Below, one piece after another: positions 5,568 to 13,966 of a stretch of 19,046 nucleotides of DNA (positions within the stretch are counted from its first letter, which is position 1; each line of letters starts with the position of its first letter). The position numbers were made by a program, and so were the translations under genes. The stretch is from Gp13-AA77 sp036521995 (GTDB lineage Bacteria > Acidobacteriota > Terriglobia > UBA7540). Under the pieces are notes generated by a model, which worked only from the letters and a program-made list of their open reading frames with translations, was not told the origin of the DNA and made no database searches. The stretch lies in assembly GCA_036521995.1 (NCBI GenBank), contig DATDGR010000272.1:1-19046 (forward strand), in the 5' to 3' direction.

Positions 5568-8500
5568 CTACTGAACCTGCAACATCACCGTGGCGTTGTG
5601 ACTCACGGGGCCCGAGGCTCCGCCCACGGTGATCATGTAGCTGCCGGCCGGAGTCCCCGTCGCGGCCGCCGAAGGCGAGCCGCTGCACGCTGCCCAAGTT
5701 GCGATCAGGAGCATCAGAGCCGCCAGCCCTGCCAGCCGCCAGCGGGTTCGCTCCCGGACCGAAAGCGCCAAGGCGGCCAACGTCAAGACCATGAGCACCC
5801 AAAGAGTCCAAGGCTGCGGAGCACGGCCCAGCGGGCGCGGCCAGTTGAACCTGGGGCCCCGCCACACGGCGGACCGCACCGTCGTGTTGACTGTGATCGT
5901 GGCCGTCATCGGAGTCATCCCGTCTTCGGTCAAAGAAGCGGGGGACGCTGAGCAGGTGGAAAGAGGCGGCAGATGGCTGCAAGTGAACGTGACCTTGCCG
6001 CTGAACCCATTCTGCGGAGTGACGGTCACGGTGTAGTTGGCAGGATTGCCTGCCAGAGTGGTCGTCGTCGAGGGTGCAACCGCCAGGCTGAAGTCGGCAC
6101 CGATTCCGCCCAGGCTTACGGTTTGGGGACTGCCCACGGCATTGTCGGCCACGCTGAGGTTGGCGGTTCTCGTGCCCGCCGCTGCGGGTGTGAACGTCAC
6201 GTTGATCGTGCAGCTTGAACCGGCTGCGATGGAGGCGGCACAGGTGTTGGTCTGCGCGAAATCGCCGCGGTTGGCCCCTGTAAAGCTGATCGATGTCACG
6301 CTGAGGGTGGCGCTCCCGCTGTTTGAAAGCGTCACCGTTTGGGCCGCGCTAGTTGTGCCCACCGACTGCCCGGTGAACGTGATGGTCGCCGGCTGCAGGC
6401 TGGCGATCGGGGCAGCCTGCCCGGTACCCGCCAGCGAAATGGTCTGCGGGCTGTCGGAAGCGTTGTCCGTTATGGTGACGGTTCCGTTGAAATTACCGGA
6501 GGCCGAGGGCGTGAAGGTGACTGTGATCTTGCAACTGCCTCCCGGCGCCAGGCTCGATGGGCAGGTGCTCGTGGCCGCGAAGCCGGAGCTTGCCGAAATA
6601 CCACTGATGGTTAAGGGTGCTGTGCCGGTATTGCTCAGCGTCACGGTCTGTGGAGGGCTCGTAATACCCTGTTTCTCGGCGGAAAAGGTCAGACTCAAGA
6701 GGTTCAAGGAAGCTACAGGTACTGTAATTCCGGTTCCGACCAGCGAAATCGTCTGCGGGCTGCCAGCAGCATTATCGGTAATACTCACGGAAGCCACGCG
6801 GGGTCCAGCTCCTGAAGGCGTGAATGTGATGTTAATCGCGCAGCCTGCTCCGACGGCGAGCGAGCTGCCGCAAGTCTGCGTGAGCGCGAAATCCTTGGCG
6901 TTCGTGCCGCTCAGGGTGATGCTGGTGATGTTGAGCGCCGACGTGCCCGTGTTCGATAAGGTAGCGCTCTGCAGGCCGCTCGCGGTGTTGACGGCTTGGT
7001 TTGCAAAAGTCAGCGACGTGGGTGCTACGTCGGCGACGGGAGCGACGCCGGTCCCAGCCAGAGGGACCGACTGGGGGCTGGTGGTCGCATCGTCCGTGAT
7101 CGTCAGCGTGCCCGTGACGCTTCCGGAAGTGCTGGGCGAGAAAGTGATATTGATCGTGCACGGCAGGCCGGGTCCGAGTGAACTGCCGCAAGTATTGGTC
7201 TGGGCGAAGCCGGCGGTGACGGCGATGGACGCGATCGTCAACGCGAATCCTCCGGAGTTCGTCAAGGTGACGGCCTGGGCGCTGCTGGTGGTTCCCGAAA
7301 GCTGGCTGCCGAACGTCACGCTGGCCGGACTCGTGCTGACGGCCGGGGGGTTCACTCCGGTCCCGCTCAGGTCGATCGTCTGAGTAGCGCTGGTGGCGTT
7401 GTCCGTGATGGTGACCGTCCCACTGCGCGCGCCCGTCAACTGGGGATTGAAGGGCACAGTAAAAGTGCAATTGTTGCTTGGCTGAACGGTAGCGCCGGAG
7501 CAGGTGTCGGACGCAATGCTCCATTCCTGCAGGTCCACCGGAGGCGCTGGGGGCGTCGGGTTTGAGAAACCACCGACCTCAACGATCTGGCTGATGGTGA
7601 GCGGCGCATCACCGGTATTGGCTATGGTCACACTCGCCACGTTGGCCGCCGGACAAGGGATGGCCGCGTTGGGCGGGATGACGGTAGGCACCAGGCAGCT
7701 CGTGGGAATACCGATGCCCTGCGAACCGTAATTCAGGGTGCGAGGCGAAACCAGTGCGACGGGCGCGGTGAGGTTTGTCAGCGCTACCACGAAGGCATCA
7801 CCAAGACCCCCTTGAGCCGTCTGGAAGGCCACGGGGCCCGGCGGGTTCGGCGTGGTTGGGAAATCGGTCGAGAAGGTTGAGCCCGTTACGTAAGTCGCGG
7901 GTCCAGACGGTGCAGGCGCGGGCGGCGGGGGCGCAGGCGGCACACTCAGCACCGTGATAGCATTGCCGACATCCTGGTCGCCACCGCCGAGATATGACGA
8001 ATAGATGAGTCCTCCGCCGGAGCTGTCCACTTTGCTCACGAAGGCATCCCCTGGAAAGGCGAGTGGGCCGCCGAGGGTGTTCTGCAGGGCGCCGACCGTG
8101 GGGAAGTCCGAGGAAGCCGTACCACCGGTAACGTAGGCGACACCATTGATGTCCACCGCGATGGCAAAGGCTTCGTCAACACCGCTGCCGCCCAGGTAGG
8201 TGGAATAGACCAGTGCTGAACCGAGCGGATTCAGCTTGGAGACAAATGCGTCCGTGGAGCCATCGAGGGTGGCGCTCAGGACACCGGGTGTTACCGGAAA
8301 ATTGCCCGAAGTGGTGAAGCCTGCCACATAGGCATCACCCAGACTATCCACGGCTATCCCATAGCCGGCGTCTGCCCCTGATCCCCCGAGATAGGTGGAG
8401 TAGACGAGGGCTGCGCCGCCCGGCTGAATCTTGCTCACAAAGGCGTCGCCGGGAAACAGCGGGGCGGGCGGACTGGGAGAACCACCGAACGCGGGTTGAA

Positions 8501-10010
8501 TTGCACCGGCCAGCGGGAAGTTTGAGGAATCCGTGGACCCGGTGACGAAAGCTGCCCCTTGGCTGTCTACCGCCACTGCGTATGCGGCATCGGCGGTGGC
8601 GCCTCCCAGATACGTCGAGAAAACAAGGGCCGATCCGGCCGGATTCAGCTTGGTAACAAAGGCGTCGTAGTCCGCGCCTACATTAATCAAGTTTACGAAG
8701 TCCTGCGCCAGTTGATTGAGGAGAGGAAAGTTCGCGGAGCACGTCTGGCCAGCCACCACGGCGTCGTTGCTGCTGTCGAGCGCGATGCCGGCGCCGGTGT
8801 CGGAGTCGTTGCCGCCCAGGTAAGTGGAGTACAGGAGAGCCGAGCCCGCCGGGTTAAGCTCGCTGATGAAGGCATCCGTGTCGCCGCCGCCATATACGGT
8901 CTGGAAAGCTCCCGCCGTGGTCGGGAAATTGGTCGAGTTGGTGGTCCCGGTGACGTAGGCGTCGCCACTCGAGTCAAGCGCGACGGCCGCGGCGGAGTCG
9001 CCCGCACTTCCCCCGAGGTAGGTCGAATAAACCAGTGCAGAGCCGGTGGGGTTCAGCTTGGTGACGAAAGCATCGCACTGTCCGGCGCTCGCGGCTTGCT
9101 CCGGACCCGCAGTCGGGAAATTCGTCGAGCACGTCTGGCCGGCGATGTAGGTGTTGCCGCTCGAATCCACTGCGATTCCGTAGCCCACATCGGCCTCGCT
9201 GCCGCCGAGATAGGTGGAATAAGTAAGGGTAGGGTCGATAATCAGCGGCCGGGTTCGGTCGTAGGCCACGACTCTAAAGGCGATTGACAATTGCTGTTTG
9301 AAGATTGCGGATCTCTGGTGGCGGAGAAGGTAGCGCGCTTCGACGTAACGCCTGTTGCCCAGCCCGTCGGGCTGGTAAGCTACAGGCTGGTGGAAACGAA
9401 CTTCGCTGGCGCCGATTTTGACCACCAAGTCGCCATTAGGATCAAGCTTGGCCTTTAGCTCTTTGATTTTGCAATGACGGCTACTGGGCGCCGGCTGCTC
9501 ACGGCCTGCTTGTATTCCCTCGGCCAGCCCCAGCCGGATCACTCCTGCATCCGCGCCGGGGGCAACCACAAAGTCGTACTCGAGGTGGCCCTGAGTGCCG
9601 TAGTACACTAGGTCGATCCCGGGATAGACCTCCCGGTATTGCACTCGGGCGAAGTTCGGCACATTGGTGTGCCACTGCTCAGGGTCGTTCCCGATGAGGT
9701 AGTTGCTCTTGCCCGGAAGTTCGTCTCCTCCCACCGCAGTGGCGTTGGAGTTGGCGCCGATGAATTGCATTCGGAGGACATCAGGACTCCCGGCTGACGA
9801 CGACTGGCGACGAACAAGACGCAGTCGGCGATCGGCTCCTGCTCTTTTCAGCGCCAGCGCTGCTTCATTCCCGGTCAGCGCCAGAACGTAGCCCTGATCT
9901 CTTGACAGGAAATCTATTTGCCCTTCAAGCTGCCCTTGGTTCGGTTCGAAGCTTAGCGGCAGGCTTCCAACTGAAAGGGATGGTTCAGTTGCCACCGCAA
10001 GTGATAGCAT
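5568..10010 (-). CDS. Large surface protein: DUF7948-like N-terminus, SBBP beta-propeller repeats, choice-of-anchor-D Ig-like repeats, C-terminal membrane hairpin
   Basis: The protein has 1480 residues. Residues 17-255 resemble the DUF7948 module (LPLSFEPNQGQ, then YRTRPLIIDPTL-type end). Residues 260-745 carry seven SBBP units, each with S(T/S)YLGG plus AVDSxGxxYVxGxTxSxxFP and DAFVxKLNPxGSAL. Residues 750-1303 hold five Ig-like choice-of-anchor-D units (LTFxxQxxGTxSxxQxVTLxNxG, CxxSLAPGxxCxINxTFxP, GTxTITDNAxxSPQTxxLxGTG). A last Ig-like unit follows. Two hydrophobic segments at about 1403-1445 end in a lipobox-like AACSGS, and the chain ends in a beta-strand segment. This layout is common in secreted Acidobacteriota proteins of unknown role; adhesion or carbohydrate binding is inference. 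No signal peptide or ribosome binding site is seen at the ATG, so the true N-terminus may be longer, altered or damaged. Confidence 0.85.
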   Translation of the reverse strand: MLSLAVATEPSLSVGSLPLSFEPNQGQLEGQIDFLSRDQGYVLALTGNEAALALKRAGADRRLRLVRRQSSSAGSPDVLRMQFIGANSNATAVGGDELPGKSNYLIGNDPEQWHTNVPNFARVQYREVYPGIDLVYYGTQGHLEYDFVVAPGADAGVIRLGLAEGIQAGREQPAPSSRHCKIKELKAKLDPNGDLVVKIGASEVRFHQPVAYQPDGLGNRRYVEARYLLRHQRSAIFKQQLSIAFRVVAYDRTRPLIIDPTLTYSTYLGGSEADVGYGIAVDSSGNTYIAGQTCSTNFPTAGPEQAASAGQCDAFVTKLNPTGSALVYSTYLGGSAGDSAAAVALDSSGDAYVTGTTNSTNFPTTAGAFQTVYGGGDTDAFISELNPAGSALLYSTYLGGNDSDTGAGIALDSSNDAVVAGQTCSANFPLLNQLAQDFVNLINVGADYDAFVTKLNPAGSALVFSTYLGGATADAAYAVAVDSQGAAFVTGSTDSSNFPLAGAIQPAFGGSPSPPAPLFPGDAFVSKIQPGGAALVYSTYLGGSGADAGYGIAVDSLGDAYVAGFTTSGNFPVTPGVLSATLDGSTDAFVSKLNPLGSALVYSTYLGGSGVDEAFAIAVDINGVAYVTGGTASSDFPTVGALQNTLGGPLAFPGDAFVSKVDSSGGGLIYSSYLGGGDQDVGNAITVLSVPPAPPPPAPAPSGPATYVTGSTFSTDFPTTPNPPGPVAFQTAQGGLGDAFVVALTNLTAPVALVSPRTLNYGSQGIGIPTSCLVPTVIPPNAAIPCPAANVASVTIANTGDAPLTISQIVEVGGFSNPTPPAPPVDLQEWSIASDTCSGATVQPSNNCTFTVPFNPQLTGARSGTVTITDNATSATQTIDLSGTGVNPPAVSTSPASVTFGSQLSGTTSSAQAVTLTNSGGFALTIASIAVTAGFAQTNTCGSSLGPGLPCTINITFSPSTSGSVTGTLTITDDATTSPQSVPLAGTGVAPVADVAPTSLTFANQAVNTASGLQSATLSNTGTSALNITSITLSGTNAKDFALTQTCGSSLAVGAGCAINITFTPSGAGPRVASVSITDNAAGSPQTISLVGTGITVPVASLNLLSLTFSAEKQGITSPPQTVTLSNTGTAPLTISGISASSGFAATSTCPSSLAPGGSCKITVTFTPSASGNFNGTVTITDNASDSPQTISLAGTGQAAPIASLQPATITFTGQSVGTTSAAQTVTLSNSGSATLSVTSISFTGANRGDFAQTNTCAASIAAGSSCTINVTFTPAAAGTRTANLSVADNAVGSPQTVSLGGIGADFSLAVAPSTTTTLAGNPANYTVTVTPQNGFSGKVTFTCSHLPPLSTCSASPASLTEDGMTPMTATITVNTTVRSAVWRGPRFNWPRPLGRAPQPWTLWVLMVLTLAALALSVRERTRWRLAGLAALMLLIATWAACSGSPSAAATGTPAGSYMITVGGASGPVSHNATVMLQVQ
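6100..7750 (-). repeat. Five tandem Ig-like (choice-of-anchor-D) coding repeats
   Basis: Five units of roughly 300 bases recur inside the surface-protein gene. Each encodes a LTF/VTF strand, an NTG or NSG turn, a Cys-containing TCxxS(L/I) segment, a TFxP strand and a DNAxxSPQT end. The units are diverged at DNA level, so this is protein-domain repetition rather than recent duplication. Confidence 0.8.
7988..9228 (-). repeat. Seven SBBP beta-propeller coding repeats
   Basis: STYLGG or SSYLGG is encoded near 7990, 8195, 8390, 8610, 8815, 9015 and 9210, a spacing of about 200 bases. Seven blades would fit one propeller, and the first motif follows directly on the DPTLTY segment of the N-terminal module. 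Confidence 0.8.
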
Positions 10011-10080
10011 GCTGTGTTTGCGGCGGCCACGGGCCTCGAGCCAGGAAGCCAGCCGAAGGGCCGCAGGGGTAGGAATCGTG

Positions 10081-11223
10081 ATGCGACCAAGAGACTTGTT
10101 TTCGCTTGTCCTCGTACTAGGAGTCAGCGCCGGATCGGCGCTGGCCGCGAAGGGGGCAGCGAGTCCGGGGATCAGAATGAGCGAATTCGGAAAGATGCCC
10201 GACGGGCAGACGGTGAATTTCTACACGCTGGGCAACGCCAGCGGGATGCAAGTGATGATTACCAATTACGGTGGGCGCGTGGTCTCGATCATGGTCCCTG
10301 ACCGCAATGGCAAGATGAGTGACGTGGCGCTCGGCTTCGACAACCTGGAGGGTTATCTTGCCGACAACCCCTTCTTTGGCGCGCTCGTGGGCCGCTACGC
10401 CAATCGCATCGGAAACGCCAAATTCACCCTCGACGGCAAGGAGTATCGGCTCGAGGCCAACGACGGTCCCAACAGCCTGCACGGCGGCTCCAAGGGCTTC
10501 GACAAACAACTTTGGAAGGCTCGCGAGATTCCTGGCAATCACCCCGCCCTCGAGCTGGCCTATCGCAGCAAGGACGGCGAAGAAGGCTACCCCGGCGACC
10601 TCACCGTCAAGGTGGTCTACACTTTGCTGGGCGACAACGCGCTCCAGATCGATTACACGGCCACCACCGACAAGGACACCGTGCTGAACCTTACGAACCA
10701 CTCCTATTTCAACCTTTCCGGGGAAGGAAGCGGCGAAATTCTCAAGACGCAGATGATGATTAACGCCGGCGAGTTCACGCCTGTCGACGCCACCCTGATC
10801 CCTACCGGTGAGCTTCGCAAAGTCGACGGCACGCCGCTTGACTTCCGCAAATCGACGGCCATCGGCGAACGCATCAACTCAGACGACGAGCAGATCAAGT
10901 TCGGCAAGGGCTACGACCACAACTGGGTGCTGAACCGCAGCGGTCAAGGATTGTCGCTGGCGGCGCGCGCTACGGACCCGGCGTCCGGCCGCGTCCTGGA
11001 GGTTCTCACCACCCAGCCGGGAATTCAGTTTTACACTGGCAACTTCCTCGACGGCACGATCCACGGCAAGGGCGGCAAGGTTTACGGCTACCGGTCGGCA
11101 TTCTGCCTGGAAACCCAACACTTCCCAGACTCACCCAACAAACCGAGCTTCCCGTCAACCGAGCTCAAGCCCGGCCAAACCTTTCACGAGACCACCGTCT
11201 TCAAGTTCTCGATCATTCGTTAG
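10081..11223 (+). CDS. galM: Exported aldose 1-epimerase (galactose mutarotase)
   Basis: This 380-residue enzyme interconverts alpha and beta anomers of aldoses such as galactose and glucose. Family motifs appear in order: NYGGRVVSIMVPDR (62-75), GLVGRYANRIG-type segment (102-111), NSLHGG with H134, NHSYFNLSG with catalytic-type H207, YDHNW with D279, and FCLETQHFPDSPN with E344, the usual general base. A signal peptide (LFSLVLVLGVSAGSALA) precedes the catalytic domain, so the protein is probably periplasmic, as for many acidobacterial mutarotases. The frame is open to 10009, but the ATG at 10081 is preceded by AGGA at 10071-10074 and starts the signal peptide, so I choose it. It is divergent from the large surface-protein gene and convergent with mreD. 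Confidence 0.95.
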   Translation: MRPRDLFSLVLVLGVSAGSALAAKGAASPGIRMSEFGKMPDGQTVNFYTLGNASGMQVMITNYGGRVVSIMVPDRNGKMSDVALGFDNLEGYLADNPFFGALVGRYANRIGNAKFTLDGKEYRLEANDGPNSLHGGSKGFDKQLWKAREIPGNHPALELAYRSKDGEEGYPGDLTVKVVYTLLGDNALQIDYTATTDKDTVLNLTNHSYFNLSGEGSGEILKTQMMINAGEFTPVDATLIPTGELRKVDGTPLDFRKSTAIGERINSDDEQIKFGKGYDHNWVLNRSGQGLSLAARATDPASGRVLEVLTTQPGIQFYTGNFLDGTIHGKGGKVYGYRSAFCLETQHFPDSPNKPSFPSTELKPGQTFHETTVFKFSIIR

Positions 11224-11244
11224 TCTCGTCTGACCAACGCGAGA
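11224..11244 (+). terminator. Weak hairpin after galM
   Basis: TCTCG (11224-11228) pairs with CGAGA (11240-11244) immediately after the stop and is followed by TCTTTCATCAT. The 5-bp stem and long loop make it only a weak terminator candidate in the 66-base convergent gap with mreD. Confidence 0.3.
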
Positions 11245-11289
11245 TCTTTCATCATCTGACGTGCGACCGGATGACCGGCTGGGCGCCTG

Positions 11290-11802
11290 CTACGCCGGCC
11301 GACGGAAGCGGTCGAGCACCTGGAAAAGAACCAGCGCCAGAGCGGAATTGAGTAGGACGAGGCTGGCAAGATCGAGCGGCTGAAACGAGGGCGGCGACGC
11401 CATCAGCACGTGCCGTAGGCCTGTGAGGGCCAAGCTGTGGAACAGAACCAGGGCCGCCGTCAGCGCCAGTCTGCCGAGAAACTGCTCGAGATCAAACTGA
11501 ACGCTGGCCCAGGCCCCAAAGTAGCCGACCAGCGCATTGGCGATGCCAAAGATGCCGAGAAATCCGTGGCTGAGTGCGTCTTCAGCCAGGCCGAGCACCG
11601 TGCCCAGCAGCGTCCCGAACACCTTGCTGCGGCGCATCACCGAGAAGTAGATGACGACCAGCAGGGGAAGATCAATCAGGCGTGCCAGCGGCAAGACGAC
11701 AGGCAGGAATGTTTGCAGGACAAGGGCCAGAAAGGCAGTGATCCAGATCGTGAGCGGGTGGACCCGATAGACGTTGATGGGGCGCTCGGAAGGAGCTGGC
11801 AT
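11290..11802 (-). CDS. mreD: Rod shape-determining protein MreD
   Basis: This is a 170-residue integral membrane protein with five or six hydrophobic segments (ITAFLALVLQTFLPVVLPLA, DLPLLVVIYFSVM, GTLLGTVLGLAEDALSHGFLG, ALVGYFGAW, LTAALVLFHSLALTG, SLVLLNSALALVLFQ). The segment VLGLAEDALSHGFLGIFGIANALVG matches the conserved GLxxDxLSgxxxGxxA core of MreD. Position as third gene after mreB and mreC supports it. MreD is an inner-membrane component of the elongasome scaffold. There is no clear ribosome binding site before the ATG at 11802. A gap of about 90 bases separates it from mreC. No mrdA or rodA follows; the next gene is convergent galM. Confidence 0.92.
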   Translation of the reverse strand: MPAPSERPINVYRVHPLTIWITAFLALVLQTFLPVVLPLARLIDLPLLVVIYFSVMRRSKVFGTLLGTVLGLAEDALSHGFLGIFGIANALVGYFGAWASVQFDLEQFLGRLALTAALVLFHSLALTGLRHVLMASPPSFQPLDLASLVLLNSALALVLFQVLDRFRRPA

Positions 11803-11810
11803 CGGGAATA

Positions 11811-11896
11811 GAAGATTGATGATTGAAAAGCTCTAGCACCCGGACGGGTTCGGATTGAACAGTGAAGCGGCCGAGCCAAACGCGTTTCCAATCTTC
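11811..11896. repeat. ATTG-rich short motif pair in inverted orientation between mreC and mreD
   Basis: GAAGATTG at 11811-11818 (continuing ATGATTGA) and its reverse complement CAATCTTC at 11889-11896 flank the mreC-mreD gap. Similar ATTGA/GATTG strings occur at 5425-5457 and 9282-9307. Confidence 0.5.
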
Positions 11897-12881
11897 AATT
11901 GCGCGTCTTGGCTTCTTCGAGCGCGGCCGGCTTCGAGGTCACCACCAGGACCTCTTCCAAGCGGTCGAGCTCCACCGCGGGCGTCACCTCGATATCCTTA
12001 TAAATGTTGCCATCGGCAGCCTTCACGACTCTGCCGAGAGGCAGACCTTTGGGAAAGATGCGGTCAAGGCCCGAAGTCAGCACCACGTCACCCATCGAGA
12101 CGTCATCCTCGTTCATGACGTAATCGAGCCGGCACCTTCCGCGACCCGCGCCTTTCAGGACCCCCTGGGAGCGACTCTTCTCGATCAAGCCACCCGCGCC
12201 GGCGGCGGGGTCGGTAATCAGCAGGACCTGCGCAGTGTGGGGATAGACCGCCACCAGCTTGCCGGCCACACCGTCTGGCGTCACCACCGCCAGGTCGGCG
12301 GCAAGACCGGCGTCCGCGCCCTTGTCGATCAGCACCGTGTTCGAGCCCTCACCTGGGCTCGATCCGATCACCTCGGCGGCCACCGTGGCATACGGTGCCT
12401 GAGTCTTGAAGTCCAGTAGCGATCGCAGACGTTGGTTCTCAGCGGCCGCCTCCGACAGATCCCGGATGTGGGCCTCGTCAGCGGCCAGGCGCGCGCCGAG
12501 TTCGTGCTTCTGTTCCTCCGCGTGACTCAGATCACGCAGCGCCTCCCAGGTGCCGCCGGTGGCGTCCACGAGACCCCTCAGGGAGCGCTCAAAAGGCGCC
12601 ATCGCGCTCACAGCCCAACGCTTGGCGAGCGGCAGATTGCGATCGCGCGTGATCTCGACTGAAAGAAGCACCAGTTGTCCCACCAGCACCACCAGCAGAA
12701 TGAAGAACGAGCGATGGCGGGAGATGAAAGCCTGAACCACCTCGGGCGTTTCAGGCGTGCGCGGCGGCACCGGACGCGCGAATTCCGGCGACCGGATCTC
12801 CAACAGGCTATCGCGGCCCACCTTCGAGCCTGCCAGGAACGCGGCCTTTCCCGGTCCAGCGTGGCCGGAGAAGCTACTCAA
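11895..12881 (-). CDS. mreC: Rod shape-determining protein MreC
   Basis: This protein has about 328 residues. A 57-residue N-terminal cytoplasmic extension rich in Pro and basic residues precedes one membrane helix (RSFFILLVVLVGQLVLLSV). A coiled coil (AEEQKHELGARLAADEAHIR to RLRSLLDFK) and the beta-barrel MreC domain follow (AAEVIGSSPGEGSNTVLIDK, DGVAGKLVAVYP, VLLITDP, SGLDRIFPKGLPLGRV). It acts as a periplasmic scaffold of the elongasome, linking MreB to PBP2. There is no ATG. Two TTG codons are possible, at 12887 and 12881; GAGGAG lies only two bases from the first but eight from the second, so I choose 12881. The start overlaps the mreB stop by 8 bases, implying translational coupling. 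The N-terminal extension seems longer than typical for MreC. Confidence 0.93.
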   Translation of the reverse strand: MSSFSGHAGPGKAAFLAGSKVGRDSLLEIRSPEFARPVPPRTPETPEVVQAFISRHRSFFILLVVLVGQLVLLSVEITRDRNLPLAKRWAVSAMAPFERSLRGLVDATGGTWEALRDLSHAEEQKHELGARLAADEAHIRDLSEAAAENQRLRSLLDFKTQAPYATVAAEVIGSSPGEGSNTVLIDKGADAGLAADLAVVTPDGVAGKLVAVYPHTAQVLLITDPAAGAGGLIEKSRSQGVLKGAGRGRCRLDYVMNEDDVSMGDVVLTSGLDRIFPKGLPLGRVVKAADGNIYKDIEVTPAVELDRLEEVLVVTSKPAALEEAKTRN

Positions 12882-13905
12882 TGGCAACTCTCCTCAGCAG
12901 GTTGAAGTCTGTCAACATACGCCCGGTGCCAAGCACGACCGAAGCCAGAGGATCTTCGGCGATGGAAACCGGCAGGCCCGTCTCTTCACGAATTCGCTTG
13001 TCGAGGTTCTTCAGCAAGGCGCCGCCGCCGGTGAGCAGAATGCCGCGGTCGGAGATGTCAGCTGAGAGCTCGGGCGGCGTTCGCTCGAGGGCCACGCGGA
13101 TGGCATTGATGATGGTCGAGACGCACTCGGCCAGGGCGTCCCGGATCTCGGCGTCATCGATGGTAATCGTCTTGGGGATGCCTTCGAGCAGGTGGCGGCC
13201 TTTGATCTCCATGGTTAGCGGCTTCTCCAGCGGAAAGGCCGAGCCTAGCTCCATCTTGATCTGCTCGGCCGTGCGCTCGCCGATCAGGAGATTGTAACGC
13301 CGTTTGAGGTAAGCCGTAACCGCTTCGTCCATCTCGTTGCCAGCCACGCGCACGGAACGACTATAGACGATGCCGGAGAGCGAGATTACTGCGATGTCCG
13401 TTGTGCCGCCGCCGATGTCCACAATCATGGAGCCCGAAGGTTCCGTGATGGGAAGCCCGGCGCCGATGGCGGCCATCATGGCCTGCTCCACCAGGAACAC
13501 TTCGCTGGCCTTGGCGCGCATGGCGGAGTCCTGCACGGCGCGCTTCTCCACTTGCGTGATCTCGGAAGGCACGCCGATGACGATGCGAGGGTGGACAAAC
13601 ATCTTGCGGTTGTGCGCCTTCTGGATGAAGTAGTTGAGCATCTTCTCCGTGACCTTGAAGTCGGCGATGACGCCGTCCTTCAGGGGGCGGATGGCCACGA
13701 TGTTGCCGGGCGTCCGGCCCAGCATCTCCTTGGCCTCGCGACCCACTGCCTCCACGTCTCCGTTCACCTTGTTGATGGCTACGATCGAAGGCTCGTTCAC
13801 CACGATGCCTTTGCCCCGAGCGTACACCAGCGTATTGGCGGTCCCGAGGTCGATCGCCAAGTCCGAGGAGAACATGCTAAAGACAGACCTGAAGTTGACG
13901 CCCAA
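12874..13905 (-). CDS. mreB: Rod shape-determining protein MreB (actin-like)
   Basis: This is a 343-residue actin homologue that polymerises with ATP on the inner membrane and directs lateral wall synthesis. Visible motifs are phosphate-1 DLAIDLGTANTLVY (15-28), GRTPGNIVAIRPLKDGVIAD (63-82), VIGVPSEIT (109-117), phosphate-2 IVDIGGGTTDIAVIS (161-175) and adenosine motif LLTGGGALL (290-298). The first codon is TTG at 13905. GGAG at 13912-13915 on the minus strand, six bases upstream, supports it over the ATG at 13875, and homologues normally carry an RS(L/V)FS segment before DLAIDLG, which the TTG start retains. It is the first gene of the mreBCD unit; a promoter candidate lies just upstream. 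Confidence 0.97.
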   Translation of the reverse strand: MGVNFRSVFSMFSSDLAIDLGTANTLVYARGKGIVVNEPSIVAINKVNGDVEAVGREAKEMLGRTPGNIVAIRPLKDGVIADFKVTEKMLNYFIQKAHNRKMFVHPRIVIGVPSEITQVEKRAVQDSAMRAKASEVFLVEQAMMAAIGAGLPITEPSGSMIVDIGGGTTDIAVISLSGIVYSRSVRVAGNEMDEAVTAYLKRRYNLLIGERTAEQIKMELGSAFPLEKPLTMEIKGRHLLEGIPKTITIDDAEIRDALAECVSTIINAIRVALERTPPELSADISDRGILLTGGGALLKNLDKRIREETGLPVSIAEDPLASVVLGTGRMLTDFNLLRRVAIE

Positions 13906-13911
13906 AGTAAA

Positions 13912-13915
13912 CTCC
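13912..13915 (-). promoter_or_regulatory. Shine-Dalgarno of mreB supporting a TTG start
   Basis: GGAG on the minus strand with a 6-base spacer to the TTG at 13905. Confidence 0.6.
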
Positions 13916-13937
13916 GTTTGGTAAAGAGGAAACCCTC

Positions 13938-13966
13938 ATTCTTGACCAAGCACCGCAGCGGGTCAA
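13938..13966 (-). promoter_or_regulatory. Candidate promoter of mreBCD
   Basis: On the minus strand TTGACC (13961-13966) and AAGAAT (13938-13943) are separated by 17 bases, giving a start of transcription about 25 bases before the mreB start codon. The same stretch contains a 7-bp inverted repeat, CTTGACC (13941-13947) and GGTCAAG (13961-13967), so a regulator could bind over the promoter. The -10 match is only 4 of 6. Confidence 0.4.

Noticed and set aside
6037..7383. 448-residue open frame on the plus strand
   Set aside because: It is antisense to the Ig-like repeats of the large surface-protein gene. Its low-complexity Val/Leu/Ala/Pro make-up follows from GC-rich codons read backwards, and it has no family motif.
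7988..9228. Regular spacing considered as a CRISPR-like array
   Set aside because: Units are about 200 bases, diverged and in frame; they encode SBBP blades.
8559..9287. 242-residue plus-strand frame with repeats
   Set aside because: It is antisense to the SBBP repeats; its apparent repetition is a shadow of the real coding repeats.
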